A DNA stretch of 64,000 nt from Psychrosphaera haliotis (GTDB taxonomy: Bacteria; Pseudomonadota; Gammaproteobacteria; Enterobacterales; Alteromonadaceae), in the NCBI RefSeq assembly GCF_009728465.1, contig NZ_WOCD01000005.1, positions 682,001 to 746,000 of the forward strand. The letters are read 5' to 3'. Position 1 is the first letter of the stretch. Each line of letters starts with the position of its first letter. Made by a program: the position numbers and the translations under genes. Shown one piece after another: positions 18,166 to 26,893 of this stretch. The notes under the pieces were generated by a model. That model was not told the DNA's origin. It saw nothing but the letters and a program-made list of their open reading frames with translations, and made no database searches.

Positions 18166-18810
18166 ATGAAAACAAAAGATCGTATCATTCAAGCTAGTTT
18201 AGAATTGTTTAATGCCCACGGCGAACGCAATGTAACAACTAACCACATTGCATCTCACTTAAATATTAGCCCAGGCAACCTTTACTATCATTTCAGAAAT
18301 AAAGAAGAAATCATTCGTAATATTTTTGAAAAATATGTCCAGCACATGGAAGTCTCATTTGAACCGGTAAAGCCAAGTGAAGATGCCGTTGAATTTTTAT
18401 CTAACTATTTAGATGCCGTTTTCTCAGCACTTTTCCATTTCAGCTTTTTGTACGACAACTTACCTGTCATTATGGCTCGTGATCCTGAGTTAAAGTCTCA
18501 GTATTTGGAAATCCATAATAAAATGATGGATAAAATCAATGCACTGGTACTTGGTTTGCAAAATGCTGAAGTCATTAATATAGACCATGACGATGTGGAC
18601 GACTTTTCTAATATAATTAAGCAACAAGTTACCTTTTGGATTAGCTACTGTAAGACTAGCCAAGAAGATACGTCTATCACGGATGAGTTAATTTATAACG
18701 GCTTGTTAAAAGTACTACTATTATTTAAGCCGTATGTCACATCAGAATTTACTGACGTAGTTAAAGACTTAACGGCTCGTTATAAGTCTTTGGCCAACGT
18801 AGAATCTTAA
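18166..18810 (+). CDS. TetR/AcrR family transcriptional regulator
   Basis: A 214-residue regulator with an N-terminal helix-turn-helix (about residues 5-50: R-I-I-Q-A-S-L-E-L-F, T-T-N-H-I-A-S-H-L-N-I-S-P-G-N-L-Y-Y-H-F) and a hydrophobic all-helical ligand-binding C-terminal part. It sits 14 bp upstream of gmhA in the same orientation and divergent from coaD, so it may control itself, coaD or the gmhA-hldE genes. No operator palindrome could be fixed with confidence in the 223-bp divergent gap, and the ligand is unknown. Confidence 0.9.
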   Translation: MKTKDRIIQASLELFNAHGERNVTTNHIASHLNISPGNLYYHFRNKEEIIRNIFEKYVQHMEVSFEPVKPSEDAVEFLSNYLDAVFSALFHFSFLYDNLPVIMARDPELKSQYLEIHNKMMDKINALVLGLQNAEVINIDHDDVDDFSNIIKQQVTFWISYCKTSQEDTSITDELIYNGLLKVLLLFKPYVTSEFTDVVKDLTARYKSLANVES

Positions 18811-18824
18811 TTTAGAGGCACATA

Positions 18825-19406
18825 ATGTTTGATTTAAAAGCTTGCTACCATGCAAACCTTAAGCAACACCTAGAGTTATTCCAACAAATGGAAGTTTATT
18901 TGCCACAAGCAGAAGAGTTGGCAAACGCCTGCTTTAAAGCATTAAACAACGGCGGAAAAATCGTATTTTTTGGCAATGGTGGAAGCGCCGCAGATAGCCA
19001 ACATTTAGCTGCTGAGTTTGTTGTTCGCTTTAAAAAAGAGCGCCGCGCATTGGCCTCTATTGCCTTAACAACTGATACTTCAATTTTAACCGCAAACGCC
19101 AATGACTACTCTTTTGACTCAGTGTTTTCACGTCAAGTTGAAGCATTAGTTAAAGAACAAGATGTGGTGATTGGTTTAACCACCAGCGGCACAAGCAAAA
19201 ACATAAACCTTGCACTAGAAGCGGCTAATGAACTTGGCGCTTATACTGTTGCGTTAACTGGTCGTGATGGTGGAGCAGTGAAAGATATTGCTACATTGCC
19301 TATTATTATCAAAAACGACATCACAGCTCGTATTCAAGAAGCACACATGTTTATTGGTCATTGGTTATGTGAAGCCATTGACGAACTTGTTACTCAAAAC
19401 GACTAA
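18825..19406 (+). CDS. gmhA: Sedoheptulose-7-phosphate isomerase (SIS domain)
   Basis: Converts sedoheptulose 7-phosphate to D-glycero-D-manno-heptose 7-phosphate, the first step to ADP-heptose for LPS inner core. The 193-residue SIS-domain protein has F-F-G-N-G-G-S-A-A-D-S-Q-H-L-A-A-E (substrate loop), G-L-T-T-S-G-T-S-K-N-I (phosphate loop) and Q-E-A-H-M-F-I-G-H-W-L-C-E, matching GmhA active-site glutamate and histidine. It is followed 15 bp later by hldE, the next enzymes of the pathway, supporting this over other SIS proteins such as DiaA. Confidence 0.9.
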   Translation: MFDLKACYHANLKQHLELFQQMEVYLPQAEELANACFKALNNGGKIVFFGNGGSAADSQHLAAEFVVRFKKERRALASIALTTDTSILTANANDYSFDSVFSRQVEALVKEQDVVIGLTTSGTSKNINLALEAANELGAYTVALTGRDGGAVKDIATLPIIIKNDITARIQEAHMFIGHWLCEAIDELVTQND

Positions 19407-19421
19407 AATTCGGAATTCTTA

Positions 19422-20876
19422 ATGTTTGATCTTTCTATCTTTAGCCAGTTTTCTAATAACAATATTTTGGTTGTTGGCGACGTAATGCTCGACCGTTATT
19501 GGACAGGCGACTCACAACGTATTTCACCTGAAGCTCCAGTGCCTGTTGTTAAAATATCAGAGCTGGATGACAAAGTGGGCGGCGCTGCAAACGTTGCACG
19601 TAATATTGCTCACTTAGATGGCAAAGTTACGTTAATGGGTATTATTGGACAAGATGAAAATGGCGAAAGACTGACTCAACTTTTAGAAGAAGAACAAGTT
19701 AACGCTAAGCTACTGAGTCAATCTCATCAGCCTACAATCACAAAGCTAAGAGTTATTAGTCGTCAGCAACAAGTGGTCCGTTTAGACTTTGAAGAAGCGT
19801 TTGCTGAAGAGCATGCACAAGCGTTAGTGGAACAGTTTAAAGCTGAGCTACAACATCATCAGTTTGTCGTGTTTTCGGATTACAACAAAGGTTCATTACG
19901 CTTTATTGGTGAGATGATAAAAATTGCACGCGACGCAGGTAAAACCGTACTGGTGGATCCTAAATCAAAAGATTTATCTGATTACGCTGGTGCGTCTGTT
20001 ATTACACCCAATAAAACCGAGTTTGTTGCTGCAGGCGGCTTAGTACATAGTGAAGAAGCTATTGTTGAATCGGCACAGCAAATAATGACAAACTGCAATA
20101 TAGAGTCAATTTTGCTCACGCGAAGTGAACAAGGTATGTCAGCCATCACTAAGTCTGAAAAAGTAGACATGCCAGCTCAAGTACTCGAAGTATCTGATGT
20201 AACGGGTGCTGGTGATACGGTTATTGCGACGTTGGCAATGATGATGGCGTCAGGGTTAGAGTTAGCTGATGCCGCAAAAGTCGCTAACTTAGCAGCGGGT
20301 ATTGTGGTGGCTAAACTTGGTGCAGCAACTGTTTCTCCGGAAGAACTTTACCGGGTTGTAAATAAACATTTATTTGCATCAAAGCAACGTCATTATCAAA
20401 CGCCTTTTGAGGATGTGTTGCAGCATATTCGATTTGCTCGCCAAAGCGGTGAAAAAATTGTTTTCACTAATGGCTGTTTCGATATTCTTCATGCGGGTCA
20501 TGTGCATTATTTGGAACAAGCAAAAGCGCTTGGTGATAGGCTTGTTGTTGGTTTAAACAATGACGCTTCCATCACTCGATTAAAAGGTGAAGGACGACCA
20601 GTAAATCCACTTGAACAACGCGCTACTGTGATTAGCGGCTTAGCGAGCGTTGATTGGGTCATTCCGTTTGGCGAAATTAACGGTAACGAGTTTGATGACA
20701 CACCGTACGAATTAATTAAATTGATTGCACCTGACGTTTTAGTTAAAGGTGGTGATTACACTCCAGAAACTATAGTTGGTGCTGATATCGTTCAATTAAA
20801 CGGTGGTGATGTTGCGGTTATTGAGTTTGTTGACGGTTGTTCAACAACTAAAATAATCGAGAAAATTAAGCGTTAA
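19422..20876 (+). CDS. hldE: Bifunctional heptose-7-phosphate kinase / heptose-1-phosphate adenylyltransferase
   Basis: Makes ADP-heptose for LPS inner core in two steps. The 484-residue protein has an N-terminal PfkB/ribokinase domain (about 1-320) with [10 protein letters not shown] and [11 protein letters not shown] (catalytic Asp), and a C-terminal cytidylyltransferase-like domain (about 345-484) with [15 protein letters not shown] (HxGH) and a terminal S-T-T-K-I-I. Length and order match E. coli HldE. It is downstream of gmhA; gmhB and a heptosyltransferase lie at 24333-25987. Confidence 0.97.
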   Translation: MFDLSIFSQFSNNNILVVGDVMLDRYWTGDSQRISPEAPVPVVKISELDDKVGGAANVARNIAHLDGKVTLMGIIGQDENGERLTQLLEEEQVNAKLLSQSHQPTITKLRVISRQQQVVRLDFEEAFAEEHAQALVEQFKAELQHHQFVVFSDYNKGSLRFIGEMIKIARDAGKTVLVDPKSKDLSDYAGASVITPNKTEFVAAGGLVHSEEAIVESAQQIMTNCNIESILLTRSEQGMSAITKSEKVDMPAQVLEVSDVTGAGDTVIATLAMMMASGLELADAAKVANLAAGIVVAKLGAATVSPEELYRVVNKHLFASKQRHYQTPFEDVLQHIRFARQSGEKIVFTNGCFDILHAGHVHYLEQAKALGDRLVVGLNNDASITRLKGEGRPVNPLEQRATVISGLASVDWVIPFGEINGNEFDDTPYELIKLIAPDVLVKGGDYTPETIVGADIVQLNGGDVAVIEFVDGCSTTKIIEKIKR

Positions 20877-20890
20877 CCTCTAACGCAACT

Positions 20891-20927
20891 AACCTAAACG
20901 TTGCGCTATAGGTGAAACGTTTAGGTT
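20891..20927. terminator. Convergent hairpin between hldE and alkC
   Basis: Perfect 12-bp arms AACCTAAACGTT (20891-20902) and AACGTTTAGGTT (20916-20927) with a 13-nt loop between two converging genes. U-tracts are weak on both strands, so efficiency is uncertain. Confidence 0.6.
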
Positions 20928-20931
20928 TACT

Positions 20932-22113
20932 TTAATCGGCTATGAGTTCGAACGATTGCTTGCCTTGCGAAACCCCATTTATTAACACTTCAACATAGTG
21001 AGTTCCGCTGTAATAACGTCGGGTATTAATTGGTTTGAAAGAGTGTGATTTAGTAAGTTTAATCTCTTTTTCGGGCGCTTTAATTTCTTTCCACTTAAAT
21101 ACTTTACCTATATGTTGGCCGCGGCCTCTCAAGTGATAAACTTTATAATCCACCAGTAACGGCATCGTAGACTCTTTAATATTGAGCGATAAATCAATGC
21201 TTTCACCAACCCTTACAATCGCTTTATTCAAGTAAACTTCGCTGACCAATCCTTTGGGATCGCTATAACCAAATAACCTCAACGTATCAACGTTCCCTGC
21301 CTTTATTAAACTCCGGCAAGCGTGCTTAACCATTCTTAGCCTGTTATTACTGTTGCTTTCCGATAGCCATTTTTGAGCTATTTCATTAACGTTTTCCGGA
21401 TAAGACTTACTAATATCGTTAAGGTGATTGGCAACACTGCGTCTTACATATTCCGACTCATCATTCCTTAATGTGCCGAGGTGGGTAGATACCCAATCAG
21501 GGTGATCTTTAAATTCTGGAAGTTGCATTGCCCAAGGTAATAGCGGTCTTGTGCCTTCGCTGACTAAACGTCTAACATGATGACAAGAATCTAAACACCA
21601 GCCCTCCATTATTTTTAAACACTTTGAAGGGTATTCAATCAATAGGTGGCGTATACCAAACTCGCTGGTAAATCTTTTAGTTAATTGTTTTTGTGCTTCA
21701 AGTGCAAGCACCAAAGGTTGATAGTCGGCTTCAGGTGCCGTACTCACAGCAGAATTGATTTTTAAGCTTTGCTCTTGAACACCTCGCCTTCCAACATATT
21801 CGGTAAAAGGCATTATCATCCAACCAGCAACGCCCTCTTCTGTGGTGGTCACTTCTTTTAAGTCTTGGTTGTCACTAACTGGTAATAAAACGGTCGTTAA
21901 AGCCGCAATAGCCTCTGAATAACAGTCAGGTAATGTTTTAAACAACGCTATAACAATTTGTTCGCTGCGATCTTTTAATTCGCGTTGTTCCAGTTTATCA
22001 CTGGCAATATCTATGAATTTTTCTGGCTCGAATGGATGCGGATGTGAGTCGAAGTATTGGCGGAGTAATTGCGCAGTAACTTCAATTTGAGGCTTATTAA
22101 ACACGGACTTCAT
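20932..22113 (-). CDS. DNA alkylation repair protein, AlkC-type with C-terminal Ig-like domain
   Basis: Predicted HEAT-like-repeat DNA glycosylase. The 393-residue protein has an all-helical N-terminal part (about 1-290) with the AlkC-like segment E-F-G-I-R-H-L-L-I-E-Y-P, followed by the paired-tryptophan, histidine-arginine stretches H-H-V-R-R-L-V-S-E-G-T-R-P and Y-V-R-R-S-V-A-N-H-L-N-D. The C-terminal about 95 residues are beta-rich, as in the Ig-like domain of AlkC-alpha proteins. AlkC enzymes remove 3-methyladenine-type lesions without base flipping; that activity is transferred by family. The gene is an outlier inside LPS genes, 36 bp downstream of a heptamer repeat tract. Confidence 0.78.
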   Translation of the reverse strand: MKSVFNKPQIEVTAQLLRQYFDSHPHPFEPEKFIDIASDKLEQRELKDRSEQIVIALFKTLPDCYSEAIAALTTVLLPVSDNQDLKEVTTTEEGVAGWMIMPFTEYVGRRGVQEQSLKINSAVSTAPEADYQPLVLALEAQKQLTKRFTSEFGIRHLLIEYPSKCLKIMEGWCLDSCHHVRRLVSEGTRPLLPWAMQLPEFKDHPDWVSTHLGTLRNDESEYVRRSVANHLNDISKSYPENVNEIAQKWLSESNSNNRLRMVKHACRSLIKAGNVDTLRLFGYSDPKGLVSEVYLNKAIVRVGESIDLSLNIKESTMPLLVDYKVYHLRGRGQHIGKVFKWKEIKAPEKEIKLTKSHSFKPINTRRYYSGTHYVEVLINGVSQGKQSFELIAD

Positions 22114-22149
22114 TCAACTGCCTCAAAATAAAGATGACACGAATGGTCA

Positions 22150-22191
22150 TCGTTAATCGTTAATCGTTAATCGTTAATCGTTAATCGTTAA
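22150..22191. repeat. Six tandem copies of the heptamer TCGTTAA
   Basis: Six perfect head-to-tail copies lie between waaA and alkC. The waaA stop codon (22181-22183) falls inside the array, and the alkC start is 36 bp away on the downstream side. Copy-number change would alter the alkC leader or promoter spacing but not the waaA stop, since the stop is reached within the copies nearest waaA. Confidence 0.98.
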
Positions 22192-23522
22192 TAATATTAT
22201 AAACAACAGTGGTAATTGTTGCTGTCATTTCCGCATGAGACAATATGGCATTAAGTCCTGCCTTCCCCACAGCTTCCCGCGCTTCTTTATTACTTAACCA
22301 GCCAGTCATTATTTGAGTAAACTCTGGTTCTGAATTCGCGATAACTAACCCGCCAGCTTCAACCAACTCACTGCAAACTTCCGGGTTATTATAAACATGA
22401 GGTCCCATTACAACAGGTTTCGCATATGCTGAGGCCTCAAGCGGATTGTGGCCGCCCTTTTCTGCAATAGAAACCGCCAACAAAAGCAACATCTGCAGCT
22501 CCATATAAACGATTTAGCTCACCCATTTTATCAACAAGCAATACATCTATTTTATCGGTTACGGACTCATCTAAGCTAAGCTGAGCAATTTTTACGTCTT
22601 GGACCAATAAGTACTCTAACACTTGCTGAAAGCGCTCAGGGTGTCTAGGGGCGATCACCAATAATAACTCTGGAAAACTCTTTTTAAGTTTCACATAAGT
22701 TGAAATGACCACTTCTTCCTCATCAAGGTGAGTACTGCCAGCAATAAATACCAAACGGTTTTCAACATTATATTCTTTACGAGTAATCTGACTTAGTTCA
22801 GACGCAGGCACTTCTATATCAAATTTCAAGTTACCAACAATTTCTATGCGTGACTCTGGAAGGCCCAATTCTACGTAGCGATCAAAGTCATCTTGGTTAC
22901 GGGCCAGTACTTTAGATAAGGACTTGATCATTTGCCCTGAAAGCCAACTAAAGCGCTGATAGCCTCGTTTAGTTTTGTCGGTCATTCTGGCATTAACCAC
23001 AACCACAGGTACTTTTTTAGCTCGACACTTCCTAATAAGATTAGGCCAAAGCTCCACTTCCATTATCAAAGTAACAACAGGCTTCACTTGCCTTAACAGA
23101 GCCGACATCATCCAAGGTAAATCGATTGGTAAATAGGTATGAAACACACGTTTACCCATTTCGTCGGATAAACGCCTTTGCAGTTGATGCTTGCCGGTTA
23201 ATGTATTTGTGGTGACTACCACATAGTGTTCTGGGTGCTGCTTGAGGATTTCTCTGATAAGACCGATAGTGGCGGTCACTTCACCCATTGACGCACAGTG
23301 AAACAACACAGATTTATGTCTAATTTTTTTAGGTAATCGCCTCGGCATTAAACCGAATTTCTGTCCCCAATCAAGGTCCATTTTAACGTTAGCTCGAGCC
23401 CTGTGATTAAACACCTGAATTGTTGACTTATGAAGTAGATACAATAACCATTTTGCCAGTTCAACGGCACCAACGATTATAAGTAAAACGTTATATGGAA
23501 ATAACGCCATCAATTGCTTCAT
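22181..23522 (-). CDS. waaA: Kdo transferase WaaA, apparent frameshift
   Basis: Transfers 3-deoxy-D-manno-octulosonic acid from CMP-Kdo to lipid A precursor. The N-terminal part has a membrane anchor (about residues 5-25) and the family segments H-C-A-S-M-G-E-V-T-A-T and V-E-L-W-P-N-L-I-R-K-C. At F-V-G-G the frame breaks and reaches a stop near 22437. One extra base in the A3 run 22471-22473 (coding GGTTTCT for GGTTCT) explains this; removal reads V-G-G-S-I-A-E-K-G-G-H-N-P-L-E-A, the conserved GT30 donor-binding motif, and gives 446 residues. The stop lies in the heptamer repeat. It overlaps the upstream Kdo kinase gene by 4 bp. Confidence 0.92.
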
Positions 23523-24313
23523 TCTTTATATCCTGCTAGCAATTCGTGCCAATTTTGTTCGTTAAAATGAAAGTTCGAATTCAAACCTTTCTCTTTCAAT
23601 AAAGACCTTTTTAAGCGTTCCAGATTTGATTGTTTCCAATCGTCTGAGCTTAACCTAAACTCGCACCTATCAAAGTCTATCAATGTAATATCTGTTTGAT
23701 TTGAAATAAGTATATTATGGATATTCAAATCTGCATGAAAAACATTGTTATCATGGAAAAGCCTTATCGTTTTACCAATTTCATTCCATACATTAGGCGT
23801 TAATTCTTTTTTAAGCAATAAGTTATAAGCATCTTTTGCGCCAGCAATACGCTCTATTAAAATATCGTTGCTATAAAAGCTCAATGAGTGGTGTTTCACC
23901 TTACATGCTAAAGGCCTTGGCACTGGTAAACCGATTTCCCACATTTTTGCTAATAACTCAAACTCTAGGTATGCGCGAGAATGAGTTACATTCTTAAAAA
24001 TAAACTTATCTTTGTTAAAATGCCGAACCAGGCCACCACGGTAATAGTGGCGTAAAACCATTTCTACCGATTCATCATTATTATTGTCGGTTTCAATAAA
24101 GTACGTAGTAAAACGACCTTTTGACGTGCCTGTTACTTTTTTCAGGGATAGCCAATACTCAGCATCAAACCAATCATTGTTTAAGAGCCCTTCAAATTCA
24201 GATAAAAACTTAAACTGAATAGAGCCATCTGTTATTTCGGTAGATTTTAGAGTAGGTCGTTTATTTAGCACTTTTTGCACGTTTCTTTTAAGCCTTAATT
24301 TAGCTAAGATCAT
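23519..24313 (-). CDS. kdkA: 3-deoxy-D-manno-octulosonic acid kinase (Kdo kinase)
   Basis: A 264-residue kinase-fold protein of the LPS kinase family. It shows L-R-H-Y-Y-R-G-G-L (nucleotide-side region typical of KdkA), the catalytic loop V-F-H-A-D-L-N-I-H-N-I-L-I (Asp and Asn), and the metal-binding L-I-D-F-D-R-C. KdkA phosphorylates Kdo in LPS of Haemophilus and Vibrio, which carry a single phosphorylated Kdo. The four-base overlap (ATGA) with waaA fits that partnership. It is divergent from the GT9 gene, with 19 bp between starts. Confidence 0.88.
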   Translation of the reverse strand: MILAKLRLKRNVQKVLNKRPTLKSTEITDGSIQFKFLSEFEGLLNNDWFDAEYWLSLKKVTGTSKGRFTTYFIETDNNNDESVEMVLRHYYRGGLVRHFNKDKFIFKNVTHSRAYLEFELLAKMWEIGLPVPRPLACKVKHHSLSFYSNDILIERIAGAKDAYNLLLKKELTPNVWNEIGKTIRLFHDNNVFHADLNIHNILISNQTDITLIDFDRCEFRLSSDDWKQSNLERLKRSLLKEKGLNSNFHFNEQNWHELLAGYKE

Positions 24314-24332
24314 ACCTTAGCTTAACCTATTT

Positions 24333-25412
24333 ATGCCAATTCGTTTTTTGGAGTTATTTTTGAACACACCTCTGCAATCTATTTGTATTTTAAGACTTTC
24401 AGCTATTGGTGATGTATGTCACGCGGTGGCTGCAGTGCAAGCAATCCAAAAGCAGCACCCACAGGCAAAACTCACGTGGATTGTAGGTAAAGTGGAATAC
24501 CAACTTTTAAAAGAATTGCCTGGCGTAAACTTCATTATTTTTGAAAAAAACTTAGGCAAGCAAGCTTTCAGAAAGCTAAAGGAAGACTTAAACGACGAAG
24601 TTTTTGACGTACTACTTCATATGCAAGTCGCTTTTAGAGCCAATTGGGCTGCTCGTTTAATTCGTGCTAAAAAGAAAATTGGCTTTGATTGGAGCCGAGC
24701 AAAAGAGTTACACGCATTATTTACCAATAGCAGAATCAAGCCTCAAACAGAGCCTCATGTATTAGAAGGCTTTTTTGCTTTTGCTGAAAAGGTTGACGTA
24801 CACGCTAATACTCTAGATAGTTTGTCATGGGATATTCCTGTTTCTCAGCAAGACAAAGAATTTGCAGACTCTTTAATAGTGGCGAACAGCAAACACATTG
24901 TAATAGCGCCGGCAGCTAGTAAGGCCGAGCGAAATTGGTTACCAGAACGATACGCACAACTTGCTGATTATGCCCATGAGCAAGGTTTTAAAATAAGCCT
25001 TTGTGGCGGACCAGGTCCGTTAGATAGAGACATAGCTGATAAAATCATTGCCAGTGCTAAATGCCCTATTCAAGACCTGATTGGCAAAACGTCACTAAAG
25101 CAAATGTTAGCTTTGTTGAACAATGCCAGTTTAGTTATTGCCCCCGACACTGGTCCTGCTCACATGGCCGTTACACAAAAAACGCCAGTTTTAGGTTTGT
25201 ATGCACACTCAAACCCTAAACGAACTGGTCCTTACTTGTACCAAGATTATGTTTGCAGTGCTTATGATGAACACATTGAAAAGCAATTAGGTAAACCTGC
25301 TAAGCAATTAAAGTGGGGCGTTAGAGCAAAAGGTAAAAACCTTATGGAATCAATAACGGTTGAAAGTGCTATTACTAACTTTGATCGCCTGGTAAAGGAC
25401 TTTTCGTTATGA
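24333..25412 (+). CDS. Glycosyltransferase family 9, LPS heptosyltransferase
   Basis: Predicted ADP-heptose:LPS heptosyltransferase. The protein (up to 359 residues) starts with I-L-R-L-S-A-I-G-D-V-C-H-A-V, the acceptor-side GT9 motif containing the catalytic aspartate, and has the C-terminal donor motif V-I-A-P-D-T-G-P-A-H-M-A-V with A-H-S-N-P-K-R-T-G-P following. It could be WaaC- or WaaF-like; the sequence alone does not decide. The first about 10 residues are uncertain, as an in-frame TTG 27 bp downstream gives a more typical start. It overlaps gmhB by 4 bp. Confidence 0.85.
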   Translation: MPIRFLELFLNTPLQSICILRLSAIGDVCHAVAAVQAIQKQHPQAKLTWIVGKVEYQLLKELPGVNFIIFEKNLGKQAFRKLKEDLNDEVFDVLLHMQVAFRANWAARLIRAKKKIGFDWSRAKELHALFTNSRIKPQTEPHVLEGFFAFAEKVDVHANTLDSLSWDIPVSQQDKEFADSLIVANSKHIVIAPAASKAERNWLPERYAQLADYAHEQGFKISLCGGPGPLDRDIADKIIASAKCPIQDLIGKTSLKQMLALLNNASLVIAPDTGPAHMAVTQKTPVLGLYAHSNPKRTGPYLYQDYVCSAYDEHIEKQLGKPAKQLKWGVRAKGKNLMESITVESAITNFDRLVKDFSL

Positions 25413-25987
25413 GCCTAACGTTTAACAATAAAAACAAAGCGCTATTTTTAGATCGCGACGGTGTTATCAATGTTGACCATGGTTACGTATATAAACCTGA
25501 AGAATTTGAGTTTATAGCTGATGTATTCAGCGCTGTTAAAGCGTTCTCTGATGATGGTTTTTTAATTGTCGTTATTACTAATCAATCTGGAATTGGCCGA
25601 GGTTACTATAGCGAATCTCAGTTTGATCACTTAACACAATGGATGATGAACGAGTTTAAAAGCCGTGGCATTACTATTTCTACCGTTAAATTTTGCCCGC
25701 ATCACCCTAAAAATGCACAGCCTGAATACTTAATGGACTGTGATTGCAGAAAGCCTGCACCTGGAATGATATTGGACGCTATTTCAGAGTTAAATATCGA
25801 CCCAGCTCAATCTATCTTTGTGGGTGATAAAGAGTCTGATATGAAAGCGGCCAGTTCCGCAAACGTCCAGTTTAAGTATTTAGTAGAAAGCGGACAGACA
25901 TTTTCGGATCAGCAAGCACAGTCAGCTGATGCCGTTTTTTCAGACTTATCAGCGCTTACTCAATACTGGTTTAACCGCAGTAACTGA
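25409..25987 (+). CDS. gmhB: D-glycero-beta-D-manno-heptose 1,7-bisphosphate 7-phosphatase
   Basis: HAD-superfamily phosphatase of ADP-heptose synthesis, acting between the two HldE steps. The 192-residue protein has D-R-D-G-V-I-N-V-D-H-G-Y-V (DxD nucleophile), V-I-T-N-Q-S-G-I-G-R-G-Y-Y, a zinc-site cluster C-P-H-H-P...C-D-C-R-K-P-A-P-G-M and the V-G-D-K-E-S-D-M acidic motif, all as in GmhB. It overlaps the upstream GT9 gene and its last 39 bp overlap a convergent methyltransferase. Confidence 0.92.
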   Translation: MSLTFNNKNKALFLDRDGVINVDHGYVYKPEEFEFIADVFSAVKAFSDDGFLIVVITNQSGIGRGYYSESQFDHLTQWMMNEFKSRGITISTVKFCPHHPKNAQPEYLMDCDCRKPAPGMILDAISELNIDPAQSIFVGDKESDMKAASSANVQFKYLVESGQTFSDQQAQSADAVFSDLSALTQYWFNRSN

Positions 25988-26734
25988 ATACATCATAGGC
26001 ACGGGTTCGTTTTCAACGAGTTTTTGAAAATGGCCAGGCGACGTTTCCTCTAATCCATCAAAGCAGTTATATGGACTATAGTCGTGTTCTCTAAATGCTT
26101 TGATAGAAAGCCCTGCAGCTATTAAAGCAGAAATGACTTCACTTAGAGAATGTGCCCAGGTTGCAATTTCTTGCTCTTCATCGCCGCTGTTTTCAGTATA
26201 AGTAGACTCACTTTCAACATACGCTTCATGTGTATTAAAATATGGATAACCCGCCATCACATCATGAAACGGGTGGAACTCTATAAGATGAAACTCTCCG
26301 CCTTCTTTTAGAGACTCAGCGATAACATTAGCCCATTGAGTAAGGTCCGGCAACCAACATAAAACGCCATAAGAGGTATAAACCACATCATACTTTGAAT
26401 CATCAACCTGTCGTAGTTGCAGCACGTCTGAGCAAATAAACTTGCTATCTAAACCCGTTTCCTTCGCAATGTGAGTTGCCTGTTTAATAGCAGTATCAGA
26501 CAAATCTACGCCAGTTACTGATGCACCTAAACGTGCCAATGACAGTGAGTCTAGCCCAAAGTGACATTGCAGATGCAACAACGACTTATCAGTAACATCG
26601 CCTAACAGCTCCAGTTCTAAAGGGTTCAGAGAGCTTTTTCCTGATAAAAAGCCCGCAAGATCGTAAAACTCCGACTCCCTATGAATTTCAGTTCGACGGT
26701 TCCATGCTTGTTGGTTCATTTCTAGATGTTTCAT
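25949..26734 (-). CDS. Class I SAM-dependent methyltransferase
   Basis: A 261-residue methyltransferase with the SAM motifs L-L-H-L-Q-C-H-F-G-L-D-S-L-S-L-A (motif I), V-T-G-V-D-L-S-D-T-A-I (motif II) and the Y-D-V-V-Y-T-S-Y-G-V-L-C-W-L-P-D region. The substrate cannot be told. It converges on gmhB with a 39-bp overlap and is divergent from kbl. No fusion or truncation is seen. Confidence 0.88.
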   Translation of the reverse strand: MKHLEMNQQAWNRRTEIHRESEFYDLAGFLSGKSSLNPLELELLGDVTDKSLLHLQCHFGLDSLSLARLGASVTGVDLSDTAIKQATHIAKETGLDSKFICSDVLQLRQVDDSKYDVVYTSYGVLCWLPDLTQWANVIAESLKEGGEFHLIEFHPFHDVMAGYPYFNTHEAYVESESTYTENSGDEEQEIATWAHSLSEVISALIAAGLSIKAFREHDYSPYNCFDGLEETSPGHFQKLVENEPVPMMYSVTAVKPVLSKR

Positions 26735-26893
26735 CTCGTTTACAACCTATTGTGTTTTTTAATCTTATTTTTACCATTCCCTGCTCGGATGTCTATGCTA
26801 AGTGCTGACGAGCAGAAATAAAAACAGTACAATCAGCCACACTTAGTGGCAACTAAAATCGTGCCACCCAAACTCATATTGGAGCAATTTTAC

